Made by a program: the position numbers and the translations under genes. From the NCBI RefSeq assembly GCF_020991455.1, contig NZ_JAJMOX010000018.1, forward strand, positions 1-63,860: DNA of 63,860 nt, in the 5' to 3' direction. The DNA is from Flavobacterium sp. JAS. GTDB taxonomy: Bacteria > Bacteroidota > Bacteroidia > Flavobacteriales > Flavobacteriaceae. The notes beneath the pieces were generated by a model, which had not been told where the DNA came from, did not search any database, and worked only from the letters and a program-made list of their open reading frames with translations. This document shows, piece after piece, positions 8,037-16,691 of this stretch; the stretch's first letter is position 1; every line of letters starts with the position of its first letter.

Positions 8037-8180
8037 TATTTTATAATACCCTATCAATTCCCAACAGTACATCCAAAGCAAAGTACTAAAGACATCTAAA
8101 GACAGGCACTACTTGTAGTAAGCCAATCTCATTAAATCTTCCATAAAAATGGATAGAGAATTGTCTCTTGAGTACTCGTT
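8037..8180 (+). repeat. Degenerate copy (C1) of a dispersed A+B repeat; rest of 7874-8330 empty
   Basis: The 457-bp gap between the SDR and the methyltransferase carries a segment that aligns over about 130 bp with 16207-16335, from CAACAGTACATCCAAAG through CCAATCTCATTAAATCTTCC. One frame ends QQYIQSKVLKTSKDRHYL before a stop, similar to the peptide tail in the other two copies, so this looks like an old duplicated 3' gene end. Nothing else is supported in the gap. Confidence 0.5.
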
Positions 8181-8330
8181 TATTAGGTTTACTAACAACC
8201 AATATTTACACAACAAACCTTACAGAATAGAACAATACCAATCTAATTTTAAATGATTCAAACCATTTTATGGCTATTATAAACCAGTTATAAGCAATAT
8301 AGTGTAACTTTAATATAAAATACTGATATT

Positions 8331-9206
8331 ATGGAAACTAACAACACACAATTCGATCCTGTCAAGTATAAAACCACAACCCGGGAACAATGGCAAGAAG
8401 CCGCCAATGCATGGTACAGATGGAGTAATACGCTTCATCAGTGGCTTGGGCCTTCAACTGACAGAATGCTCGAGCTTGCTGATATTTCTAAAGGAAACCA
8501 CGTTCTAGATATCGCTGCCGGAGCTGGGGAACAATCCATTGCAACTGCAAAGAAAGTTGGAATATCTGGTTATGTTTTGGCTACCGACATTTCTCCAAAT
8601 ATTCTCGAGTATGCAAAAAAAATGGTCAGTGAAAATGGCTTAAATAATGTTGAAACAAGGGTAATGGATGGTGAAAATCTGGAACTGGATGATGCATCAT
8701 TTGATGCTGTAATTTCAAGGGTTGGTTTGATCTATTTTCCCAATCAGCAAAAAGCATTGAAAGAAATTTTAAGGGTACTAAAACCCGGTGGAAAAGTAGC
8801 AGTAATAGTTTATTCAACCCCAGAAAAAAATAAATTTTTCTCTATCCCTGTTTCCATTATTCGAAACCGCGCTAAATTGCCTCCACCACTATTAGGTCAA
8901 CCTGGCCCTTTTAGTTTAGGTTCTGAAGGTGTTATAGAGAAAGCATTTAGTGATGCCGGATTTATTAATGTAAGATCTGAGCTTGTTGATTCACCATTAC
9001 ATTTATCTTCTGCCGCTGAATGTGTACAGTTTGAAAAAGAATCTTTTGGCGCCTTGCATCAAATGTTAAGCAGTTTATCAGATACGGAGAAAGAATCTGT
9101 ATGGCTTGAGATCGAGAATGAACTTAAAAGTTTTGAATCCGATAACCGTTTTATTGGCCCTTGTGAAATGATTGTGGCAATGGGAGAAAAAAAAATGAAT
9201 TATTAA
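8331..9206 (+). CDS. Class I SAM-dependent methyltransferase
   Basis: 291 residues. The SAM-binding motif I is HVLDIAAGAGEQSI near residue 57, motif II VLATDIS near 81, and a post-I motif VMDGENLELDDASFDAVISR near 108-125, of the Methyltransf_11/25 type. About 60 N-terminal residues (EQWQEAANAWYRW) precede the fold, as in UbiE-like stand-alone enzymes. The methyl acceptor is unknown. It lies 45 bp upstream of a TPR lipoprotein gene on the same strand and may share its transcript. Confidence 0.87.
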   Translation: METNNTQFDPVKYKTTTREQWQEAANAWYRWSNTLHQWLGPSTDRMLELADISKGNHVLDIAAGAGEQSIATAKKVGISGYVLATDISPNILEYAKKMVSENGLNNVETRVMDGENLELDDASFDAVISRVGLIYFPNQQKALKEILRVLKPGGKVAVIVYSTPEKNKFFSIPVSIIRNRAKLPPPLLGQPGPFSLGSEGVIEKAFSDAGFINVRSELVDSPLHLSSAAECVQFEKESFGALHQMLSSLSDTEKESVWLEIENELKSFESDNRFIGPCEMIVAMGEKKMNY

Positions 9207-9251
9207 TTCTTAGTAGTCTTTTATAAATTCAAGAACTTAAAAAATAAAATC

Positions 9252-10973
9252 ATGCGAAACATCTTCTTTTTATTTTGTTCAATTTTAATTTGCTGTTCAT
9301 GCAATCGGGATGCAAAAAACAAAACCACTAAAGCCAGTAGAATAACCACTAATTACAACTGCAGCATGCCCGAAGTTTCAGACAAAAGTTGGTACTCATC
9401 AGGTAAAAAAGCACCTTTGTTTAGAGGGCTAGATGGATTTAATTTTCTAATATCTACAAAAAATACAGAAGTCCAAAAATATTTCAATCAAGGATTAATG
9501 CTTTCCTTTGGGTTTAATCATGCCGAAGCAGCGCGTTCTTTTTTTGAGATTACACGTCAGGAACCTCAGTGCGCGATGGGATGGTGGGGTTATGCCTATG
9601 TTCTTGGCCCAAATTACAATGCCGGCATGGAAAAAGATAATTTTACACGGGCTTTCGACGCTGTAAAAAAAGCAAAAGTATATTCGGCATCTTGTACTGA
9701 AAAAGAAAAAGATTTGATTGATGCTTTAACACATCGCTATTCTAAAGACACGACAATTGTACGATCCGTACTTGATTCATCTTATGCTGCCGCCATGCGA
9801 AAAGTACATAAAAAATACCCTAAAGATGTTATGATAGGTGCTCTTTTTGCAGAATCCTTAATGGATCAACATCCCTGGGATTTATGGAATAAAGACGGAA
9901 AACCGCGGCCTTGGACACCAGAAATAATAACAGTTCTCAAAGAATGCATGATAATAGAACCAAAACATGCTGGCGCAAACCATCTTTATATACATGCTGA
10001 AGAAATGTCTCAACACCCTGAAAATGCAGAAATCAGTGCCGATTTACTTTGTAATTTAGTTCCAGGTTCTGGACATTTGGTACATATGCCATCGCATATT
10101 TATATAAGAACCGGACGTTACCATGATGGTGTCACTGCTAATCAAAAAGCAGTTGAAATTGACAGCCTGTACATTGATGCATGCCATGCTCAGGGAGCAT
10201 ATCCCCTTGCCTATTATCCACATAACTATCATTTTCTTTCGGCTTGTGCCACACTAAGCGGAGAAAGTAAACTTGCCATAAAAGGAGCATTTGCGACGGC
10301 TAATCATGCCCATAAAAAACTACTTCGCGACCCTGCATGGTCCACTTTACAACATTATTACGCTATACCTTGGTATGTTCAGGTAAAACTTGGTTTATGG
10401 CAAGAGATCCTAAATGCTCCTCCGCCTGAAAAAGAGTTAAAATACCCATCAGTAATTTGGCATTATGCACAAGGAATGGCAATGTTATCTAAAAGTCAAA
10501 CAGTCGAAGCAAAAAAACACCTTGCCTCTATGAGAGAAATAATGACCGATCCTAAAATAAAAGATTTGACAATTTGGGGTATCAACAGCGTATATGATTT
10601 ATGTGAAATTGCCTCGAAAACTTTGGAAGGAGAAATTTATGCCAAAGAAAAAAAATATAATCAGGCAATTCTACTTTTGAAAGAAGCTGTAGCAAAAGAA
10701 GATGCCCTAAATTATAATGAGCCGCCAGATTGGTTTTTTTCTGTACGTCATCATTTAGGTGCTGTTTTGATTAGTGCAGGAAAATATAAAGATGCTGTAA
10801 AAATATATGAGGATGATTTAAAAAACTTCCCCAATAACGGCTGGGCATTGAAAGGACTCATTAATGCTTTCGAAAAGTTAGATGACAAGAAAAAATCTAA
10901 AGAAGTAACAATTCGCTTTAATAATGCCTGGAAATATGCTGATATTAAAATTACTTCTTCAAGAATATTGTAA
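9252..10973 (+). CDS. Tetratricopeptide-repeat lipoprotein
   Basis: 573 residues. The N-terminus MRNIFFLFCSILICCSC is a lipoprotein signal with lipobox Cys near residue 15-17, so the protein should be membrane-anchored in the envelope. Repeated helix pairs with TPR character are seen around residues 75-105 (FNQGLMLSFGFNHAEAARSF), 270-310 (a GRYHDGVTANQKAVEID segment) and 455-555 (KYNQAILLLKEAV, GKYKDAVKIYEDDL). It has HAEEMSQHPENA and LVHMPSHIYIR motifs typical of a widespread uncharacterised TPR family. No catalytic motif is recognised. It follows the methyltransferase gene closely; the functional link is unproven. Confidence 0.82.
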   Translation: MRNIFFLFCSILICCSCNRDAKNKTTKASRITTNYNCSMPEVSDKSWYSSGKKAPLFRGLDGFNFLISTKNTEVQKYFNQGLMLSFGFNHAEAARSFFEITRQEPQCAMGWWGYAYVLGPNYNAGMEKDNFTRAFDAVKKAKVYSASCTEKEKDLIDALTHRYSKDTTIVRSVLDSSYAAAMRKVHKKYPKDVMIGALFAESLMDQHPWDLWNKDGKPRPWTPEIITVLKECMIIEPKHAGANHLYIHAEEMSQHPENAEISADLLCNLVPGSGHLVHMPSHIYIRTGRYHDGVTANQKAVEIDSLYIDACHAQGAYPLAYYPHNYHFLSACATLSGESKLAIKGAFATANHAHKKLLRDPAWSTLQHYYAIPWYVQVKLGLWQEILNAPPPEKELKYPSVIWHYAQGMAMLSKSQTVEAKKHLASMREIMTDPKIKDLTIWGINSVYDLCEIASKTLEGEIYAKEKKYNQAILLLKEAVAKEDALNYNEPPDWFFSVRHHLGAVLISAGKYKDAVKIYEDDLKNFPNNGWALKGLINAFEKLDDKKKSKEVTIRFNNAWKYADIKITSSRIL

Positions 10974-11146
10974 AAATAAATTCCGATAAAAAGAGATGAG
11001 TATTACAAAAATAATCTGTCAAAAACTGTCAAAGTGAGCTAGTTAATTTTAAATTACTCACAGTAAGTGAATTCTAAAAACTAGTTAGCTATAATTATTT
11101 TTTAAAGGTGCAATTTAAATCATGTAAATAAATTATCTAATTATAT

Positions 11147-11305
11147 TTAGTGTTTGTCTTTCATTGGCTTTATGAATTTGGTTTGGATGTGCTGTTGGGG
11201 GATTGATAGAAAAATTTATTTAGTTTTAAATGATTTTGCGATAAAATACGCCAATCTCTTCAAATCTTCCATAAAATTTCTAGAAATTTGCCCCGTTGAG
11301 GTCAC
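11147..11305. repeat. Copy C2 of the dispersed repeat, with module A inverted relative to B
   Basis: 11147-11206 is the reverse complement of module A seen at 16207-16270; on the minus strand it reads PQQHIQTKF then MKDKH and a stop. 11244-11305 is module B in direct orientation (ACGCCAATCTCTTCAAATCT, then TTGAGGTCAC), nearly identical to 16277-16334. The rest of 10974-11613 is AT-rich without a supportable gene; the 72-codon open frame across this repeat looks like chance. Confidence 0.6.
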
Positions 11306-11313
11306 AAAACTAA

Positions 11314-11347
11314 AATCCCATTTCATTACGAAATGGGATTTTTTTAT
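11314..11347 (+). terminator. Rho-independent terminator attached to module B
   Basis: Hairpin arms AATCCCATTTC (11314-11324) and GAAATGGGATT (11330-11340) are followed by a T-run. It lies about 340 bp past the stop of the TPR lipoprotein gene, so it may end that transcript, or it may belong to the repeat, since two other copies also carry a hairpin here. Confidence 0.7.
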
Positions 11348-11613
11348 GTTTTTTCTATGCCAATTTAATTAGTTTCAGCCTGTAAATACTAACAATTTAG
11401 AAACCTTATTGAGTTTTCTTACTTCTATCTTAATAAAAGTTTACTTAATGAAATTTGAAGAAAGCCATACTATCTCTTTATTTGGATTAAAGCAATAAAA
11501 GCTAAAATGGATTCACACCGCCTAAGGCGTGAGCGCCATTCCAGAATATCCAATTGATTTTATTCTTTTAAAATCTCCTCGTAACTGCCACTTGGTGATG
11601 GGCAGCTTAAGGT

Positions 11614-12693
11614 TCAATCTTTCAGATGCGGATAATCTGTGTATCCGTGCTCACTTCCACCGTACATTGTCGCGTGATCAAGTTGATTAAACTCTGCATT
11701 TAATTCAAATCTTCTTGGCAGATCAGGATTGGCAAGAAAAAGTGAACCATACGCAATTATTTTAGCAATTCCTTTTTCAAGTTCTGCCTCCCCGGTTTCC
11801 TTATTGAACCCTGCATTTGCAATTACCAGATGTTTGCTTATACTTCCAAAAGTTTCCACTGCGTTTTTAGGATAGTTTGGATGATTATCCAGCGGCAGCA
11901 TCCCATTCATAACATGAATATATGACAGTGGTAATGCATTCAAGGCTTCTATTAATGGTTTGAATTGTGCCTCAGGATCACTGTTCTCAATATTATTGTA
12001 ATAAACAGTTGGCGATAGCTTTATACCAACTTTATCGCTTCCGATAGCAGCAACTAATTCATGCATTACTTCCAGCACAAAACGGTTCCTGTTCTCTACA
12101 CTCCCACCATAATCATCAGTTCTAAGGTTTGCACTTTCAGATAAAAATTGGTTAGGCAGATATCCAAATGCGGCATGCAGTTCGATACCATCAAAACCCG
12201 CTTCGATTGCATTTTTGGCGGCCTGACCGTAATCTTTTACAATCTGTTTGATCTCTAATATAGTCAGCTCCTGAGGAGTTTCATAATCTTTCATTCCCTG
12301 AGAAGTGAAATGCTGCTGCCCTTTTATTCCAATCGCCGATGGTGCTACAGGAAGTTTTCCGTCTCTATCCACTGAATGTCCGACACGACCGGTATGCCAA
12401 AGCTGCGCATAGATTACTCCTCCGTTATCATGAACTGACTTGGTTACTTTCTTCCATGCATCGATTTGCTCTTGATTATAGAGGCTTGGTGTCAGTGGAC
12501 TGCCCAAAGCCTGCTCCGAAATATTTATAGCCTCGGTCAGCAACAATCCGGCGCTCGCACGCTGTGTGTAATACAATACAGTCAGGTCTGATACTACACC
12601 TGCGCTGTTAGCTCTGCTGCGGGTCATAGGCGCCATCGCCATTGCATTTTTTAATGTTTGTTTTCCTAATGTTACCTTTTCTAGTAATTTCAT
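11614..12693 (-). CDS. Alkene reductase (Old Yellow Enzyme family, NemA-like)
   Basis: 359 residues, the usual OYE length (TIM barrel, FMN-dependent). FMN and structural motifs are visible: APMTRSRAN near residue 21, GGVIYAQLWHTGRVGH near 91-106, and the signature region from H173 through SESANLRTDDYGGSVENRNR to about 203. These enzymes use NAD(P)H to reduce activated C=C bonds, quinones or nitro-esters in the cytoplasm. The substrate-activating pair is usually His-Asn or His-His; here it reads H173-A-A-F176, so the second residue is Phe, which is unusual. The proton-donor Tyr178 is present. It is the last gene of a minus-strand redox group with the NmrA-like protein and the MDR reductase. 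Confidence 0.9.
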   Translation of the reverse strand: MKLLEKVTLGKQTLKNAMAMAPMTRSRANSAGVVSDLTVLYYTQRASAGLLLTEAINISEQALGSPLTPSLYNQEQIDAWKKVTKSVHDNGGVIYAQLWHTGRVGHSVDRDGKLPVAPSAIGIKGQQHFTSQGMKDYETPQELTILEIKQIVKDYGQAAKNAIEAGFDGIELHAAFGYLPNQFLSESANLRTDDYGGSVENRNRFVLEVMHELVAAIGSDKVGIKLSPTVYYNNIENSDPEAQFKPLIEALNALPLSYIHVMNGMLPLDNHPNYPKNAVETFGSISKHLVIANAGFNKETGEAELEKGIAKIIAYGSLFLANPDLPRRFELNAEFNQLDHATMYGGSEHGYTDYPHLKD

Positions 12694-12754
12694 AGTGTAT
12701 TATTTTTTAATATTAGATGTACAGTGTACTTTATCATGTTGAAAATATCTTTCT

Positions 12755-13672
12755 TTAGATCAATCCTTTGTCACGGCAGTATTCTCTTACGCTTTGCTCA
12801 GGAGTTGGCAGCTCGCCGAAAAGTTCTTTTTGCCTTTGCGGATTTGTGCTTATGTAAATACCTTTATCGATCCACTTTATCATTTCAACCATGTCTTTAA
12901 TGTTGTCATTAAAACGTGCCACTAACGGAAGAATAAATTTCAGTACGAATGCAGGGATAACCGGCTCAGTTTTAATTTCTTTTTTAAGAACACTTGAAAA
13001 GGCTGCTGCCAGTATCTGCTCGTTTACTGGTCTGTCCCAACCAACATCTATGAAAGTGTTCAATTCTGAATTGGATAAAACAACTGCAGCCAAAGCTGTA
13101 TATCTGGCTAATTGTGGTGTGTAAATAATTCCATAGCTTCCGCTTAGGAAAGTTGGCAGTATTCCTTTTTTGATTTTATTGATTATAAAATCAGGCGTCT
13201 GATCAAGAAATGCACCTGGCCTGAGCGCTATAAAAGGCTGATTTTTCTTTTTAAGATATTGCTCGATCAGGTATTTATTGTGAAAGTGAGGTACCGATCT
13301 CGCCTTATCAGATTCAAGAATAGAGATTAGCACGAAACGGGGAATGCCTGCTTCCTTGGTCGCATCAACCAAATTTTGATAACCGATTGTATCTGTTGCT
13401 GCACTGTCACTTTTTTTACGACGTGTATAACCTGCTGCGCTGGCAACTATTACATCAAAACCATGCTTAGGAGAAAGAGCCTGCCTTAAAGAGGCCGCAT
13501 CCATCATATCTCCCACTACAAAATTTTTAACTCCCATTTTGGTAAGTTCACTTCTATTGCTACTGGCTCTAACCATAGCAGTAACTTCTGCTCCCTGCAC
13601 AAGCAACTCTTTCACAATCTGACTGCCCAGAAATCCTGTTGCCCCGGCAACGATTACTTTTTTAGTATTCAT
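12755..13672 (-). CDS. NAD(P)-binding NmrA/atypical SDR-like protein
   Basis: 305 residues with the nucleotide-binding motif VAGATGFLGSQIVKEL at residues 8-23. It continues with VASAAGYTRRKKSDSA and a substrate region (ALRPGAFLDQTPDFI) typical of NmrA-like and other atypical SDRs. The classical YxxxK catalytic pair is not evident, so it may be a redox sensor or a reductase of unusual type. No membrane or signal segment. It lies 27 bp downstream of the MDR reductase and 61 bp upstream of the alkene reductase, same strand, which suggests one operon dealing with electrophiles or quinones (inference). Confidence 0.82.
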   Translation of the reverse strand: MNTKKVIVAGATGFLGSQIVKELLVQGAEVTAMVRASSNRSELTKMGVKNFVVGDMMDAASLRQALSPKHGFDVIVASAAGYTRRKKSDSAATDTIGYQNLVDATKEAGIPRFVLISILESDKARSVPHFHNKYLIEQYLKKKNQPFIALRPGAFLDQTPDFIINKIKKGILPTFLSGSYGIIYTPQLARYTALAAVVLSNSELNTFIDVGWDRPVNEQILAAAFSSVLKKEIKTEPVIPAFVLKFILPLVARFNDNIKDMVEMIKWIDKGIYISTNPQRQKELFGELPTPEQSVREYCRDKGLI

Positions 13673-13699
13673 TTTTATATGTTTAAATTATTAATACTG

Positions 13700-14623
13700 T
13701 TATTCAACCAAAAGAACAACCTTACCATTCACACCTCCGGCCGCCAAAAAATTCTGTGCTGTTGCTGCATGCTCCAGTTTAAATGTTTTCGAAACAATCG
13801 GAACAAATTTACCAGCCTCTATAAGGTCAATCCCCTGCTTTAAATTTTCCGGCGATATATCCGAAGCTACAAAATAGGCCATCACATTGTACTGTCCCGC
13901 CAGATCCTGTGATGGCTGTGTGGCGATACTGAGGAGCTTTCCCCCTGGCTTTAAAACCTGAAAAAGCTTTACCTGAGCGTCACCCCCGGCTGTATCTGCT
14001 ACCAAGTCAATATCTTTAGCTATAGTAGCTATATCATTTAATTTATAATCGATCACTTCGTCAGCACCTAGTTTTTTTGCCAAAGCCACACCTTCACCTG
14101 ACGCTGTAGCAATAACATATGCACCAGCAGCTTTTGCCATCTGTACCATGGCACCGCCAACAGCGCCGCCACCACCCTGGATTAAAACTTTTTGACCTTT
14201 TTCTAATTTTCCTTCTGAAAACAGGACAGATTGTGCTGTGCCTATGTTGACACCTATTGAAGCTGCTTCTTCAAAGGACAAATCCTCAGGTTTAAGCAAA
14301 ACGAAATTCTCGTTCGCAGTCACATATTGCGCATATGAATTTTTCTTTGTAAAGGCGATCACCTCATCACCTAACTTAAATTTTGTAACGCCCGCGCCAA
14401 CTGCAGCAATTATTCCTGAAGCTTCACCGCCAGGTACAAAGGGCATCTCAACGGGACGGATCTGCTTCATAAATCCCATGCGTATTTTCATATCTATTGG
14501 ATTTATACCTACTGCCTTAACCTTGATTAAAACGTCATTTTCACTTTGTATCAAAGGAATTGGAACTTCAACCTGTTCGATAACATCTGAACTTCCATAA
14601 GTTCTGTATTGGATTGCTTTCAT
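13700..14623 (-). CDS. MDR-family NADP-dependent oxidoreductase (quinone reductase type)
   Basis: 307 residues from ATG 14623 (MKAIQYRTYGSSDVIEQV), which matches the family start; an in-frame ATG at 14677 would add 18 residues of unrelated basic sequence. Domain order is GroES-like (KAVGINPIDMKIRMG, PFVPGGEASG), then a Rossmann domain with GQKVLIQGGGGAVGGAMVQM near residue 140 and an NADPH-type ATASGEG loop. Zinc-binding cysteines are absent, as in quinone reductases. It would reduce quinones or enones with NADPH in the cytoplasm. First gene of the group ending at 11614; the AraC regulator upstream is the likely controller. Confidence 0.9.
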   Translation of the reverse strand: MKAIQYRTYGSSDVIEQVEVPIPLIQSENDVLIKVKAVGINPIDMKIRMGFMKQIRPVEMPFVPGGEASGIIAAVGAGVTKFKLGDEVIAFTKKNSYAQYVTANENFVLLKPEDLSFEEAASIGVNIGTAQSVLFSEGKLEKGQKVLIQGGGGAVGGAMVQMAKAAGAYVIATASGEGVALAKKLGADEVIDYKLNDIATIAKDIDLVADTAGGDAQVKLFQVLKPGGKLLSIATQPSQDLAGQYNVMAYFVASDISPENLKQGIDLIEAGKFVPIVSKTFKLEHAATAQNFLAAGGVNGKVVLLVE

Positions 14624-14928
14624 TATTTTAATTATAAATTGAATAAATAGTGTAGTCTTCTTTTTTAAAGAATACAATGTGCTGCTGTCAAAATGATTGA
14701 GGAAAATATTTTTTCGAAATAGTCAACAAAGCCGCTTTCTGGTTATGAGTGCCATCACCAGATACTTTATTAATTTTCAGAAGCCTTAGGTAATGTGGAT
14801 AAATATCTTTCTCATTTTGTCATGCTTAATTACATGGACAAATTTAAAAGCTATTCAATAGGTAAAATAACCATAAAAGACACAAAAATAGTCCTATCCG
14901 ACAGTTATAAATTTATAGAAAAGAATTT
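14624..14928. other. Intergenic region between AraC regulator and redox operon
   Basis: About 305 bp, AT-rich. A 75-codon plus-strand frame at 14795 overlaps the AraC gene end and shows no family features. No clear palindrome or terminator is seen; it probably holds the promoter of the redox operon. Confidence 0.4.
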
Positions 14929-15912
14929 TCATGAAGTGTATGAGAATTTTTTAGGCGTGATACCATACTGCTTCTCGAACAGTCTGCTGAAGTGGCTAAG
15001 GTTAGAAAATCCTAGTTCGTAGCCAACCTCTGAAACGGAATGTTTTGCCTGTTTTAGTAAAAAAGCAGCTTCTTCCATTCTTGCCTTTTGGTAATAATTA
15101 TAGATTGTATCTCCAAAGGTCTGCTTAAAGAGCTGTTTAAGTTTTGTCTCGCTCATTGAAGCAATAGTAGCTAATTGATTCAAAACAGGTGGTGTGCTGA
15201 GGTCTTTCAATATTTCGTTGCGAACATTCAGTAGCTTCTCTGCATCGTTACTATTTATACTTTTAAAAGTTGTATTCTCCCTAAGTGACAGCTTACTGAA
15301 AAGCAGATACATTAATTCCTGTACCTTAATTTGGACATAGAAATTATTCATAGAGTTATTCATATCAACAGATACAATATTTTTCAAAAGCAATTGCATT
15401 TCAGTATCCAGGTTTTCGAAAAAAAGAAATGAGGCATTTTCCGCTGTGATAGTTTTTATCGTGCTATTGGGGTTTTCAATAGATAGAATGGCACGCAGTC
15501 TATCAGCAGCAATCGCGACTACGACATATTGAATACTAATGTTGGCCGGAAAATGTATTTCTGTCCTCAAGTCATTTGTAGATAACAGTATGGAAGCATC
15601 ATTCTTTTGAGAAAATGGTATATTCTCTTCATCCTCATATTTTACTTCAAGATCCTGTATGGTATTATAAAAGAAAAAAGTGCGCACACTGCTTGTCTCT
15701 GGAGAGGGATTCCGCTTGATAATTAAATCTTCCTTTAATGTATAACGATGTATCGTTAATTTAAAATCGCTTCCAAATCCAACTTTACGCACATAGCCTT
15801 CTCCCAATGAATTTGGGATTTCCATGAAATTATCTCTTACAGTACCATTAATATGTTTTGCAAAAAATGTAATAAAATCAAAACCGAAAGCTGTTGTAAA
15901 TTCGAAGATCAT
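14929..15912 (-). CDS. AraC family transcriptional regulator
   Basis: 327 residues. The C-terminal 100 residues form the double helix-turn-helix: LNQLATIASMSETKLKQLFK and then SVSEVGYELGFSNLSHFSRL, followed by EKQYGITPKKF, the family signature. The N-terminal about 220 residues are an unassigned sensor part. It lies upstream of and co-directional with the MDR / NmrA-like / alkene reductase genes, so control of that group is a reasonable inference. The inducer is unknown. Confidence 0.9.
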   Translation of the reverse strand: MIFEFTTAFGFDFITFFAKHINGTVRDNFMEIPNSLGEGYVRKVGFGSDFKLTIHRYTLKEDLIIKRNPSPETSSVRTFFFYNTIQDLEVKYEDEENIPFSQKNDASILLSTNDLRTEIHFPANISIQYVVVAIAADRLRAILSIENPNSTIKTITAENASFLFFENLDTEMQLLLKNIVSVDMNNSMNNFYVQIKVQELMYLLFSKLSLRENTTFKSINSNDAEKLLNVRNEILKDLSTPPVLNQLATIASMSETKLKQLFKQTFGDTIYNYYQKARMEEAAFLLKQAKHSVSEVGYELGFSNLSHFSRLFEKQYGITPKKFSYTS

Positions 15913-16206
15913 TTCAGTAAAATATATTTAATTACTAAATTACTGCAAAACTGCAATAAAAAGATTTCACAGATCTGTTTTTTATACAATAACTTGAAAA
16001 AATATCTATACTAATGCGACTGGAGCTGCCTCCCATATTGCCGCAAAAGGTTAAGGCGGTTTTTAAAGATATTTCACCTTCTAACTTTTGTGACGGAATC
16101 GTGGCACAGGTATTTTGAACAATTAAAAATTTAGTAAATTATTGACAATGAGGTCTAGGTTCCTATTATATAAGCTATCATATCAAAAAAAATTAGATAC
16201 AAATTT

Positions 16207-16336
16207 TACACCAATCCTCAACAGGACATCCAAACCAAATTTACAAAGTCAATGAAAGACAGATACTAAATATAATACGCCAATCTCTTCAAATTTTCCA
16301 TAAAATGATGCGAAATTTGTCCCGTCGAGGTCACTC
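16207..16336 (+). repeat. Copy C3 of the dispersed A+B repeat; remainder of 15913-16691
   Basis: Module A (16207-16270) reads NPQQDIQTKF then MKDRY and a stop; module B follows directly (ACGCCAATCTCTTCAAAT to GTCGAGGTCAC). Both aligned copies (C1 and C2) share this content. The 780-bp gap around it otherwise shows AT-rich DNA, a 22-bp stretch (GCCGCAAAAGGTTAAGGCGG, 16039-16058) resembling 47681-47700, and two hairpin terminators listed separately. Confidence 0.6.
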
Positions 16337-16337
16337 T

Positions 16338-16380
16338 ACGGGACAAAAGATAAAAATTATCTTTTGTCCCGTTTTTTTTA
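16338..16380 (+). terminator. Strong hairpin with T-run following module B
   Basis: Arms ACGGGACAAAAGATAA (16338-16353) and TTATCTTTTGTCCCGT (16357-16372) pair perfectly around a 3-base loop, then a T-run. No plus-strand gene lies immediately upstream, so it must belong to the repeat unit or to an unseen RNA. Confidence 0.75.
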
Positions 16381-16640
16381 TGCTTTATTTTAACTCAATA
16401 TTAATCAAACAAATAGATTCTACAATTTTGTTCACTCTAGCGATTTGTATTTTATTTTCTTGAATCGGGAAATTTTCAGGATAAATTAAACTAATCAGGC
16501 TTCTTTTATCTGATAAATCCCCATGAATATCCAGATTATAGAACCTCTTATTCTAGTTCTTAAAAGAGTTTATGAAAGTCCATATTTGCAACAATTACGG
16601 ACTCAAATATCATAAAACTATTGAAATTACAAATAAAAAA

Positions 16641-16662
16641 AGAAGGTCATTAACGACCTTCT
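16641..16662 (-). terminator. Terminator of the GH5 gene
   Basis: AGAAGGTCAT / TAACGACCTTCT stem-loop followed on the minus strand by six T. It lies about 30 bp past the GH5 stop codon. Confidence 0.75.
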
Positions 16663-16691
16663 TCTAGACTAAAGTTTATTTTATTTTTAAA

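Noticed and set aside
11154..11372. 72-codon plus-strand open frame
   Set aside because: It crosses the inverted module A, module B and a terminator hairpin; no start context or family features.
14795..15022. 75-codon plus-strand open frame
   Set aside because: It overlaps the C-terminal HTH of the AraC gene in antisense and resembles no family.
16039..16058. Shared 20-bp stretch with 47681-47700 as a regulatory site
   Set aside because: Only two imperfect copies with no common gene context; may be part of an old repeat.
16277..16336. Module B as a tRNA 3' end (TCCCGTCGAGGTCAC looks like a T-arm plus acceptor) marking an integration site
   Set aside because: No D-arm, anticodon arm or matching 5' acceptor strand can be found in any copy.
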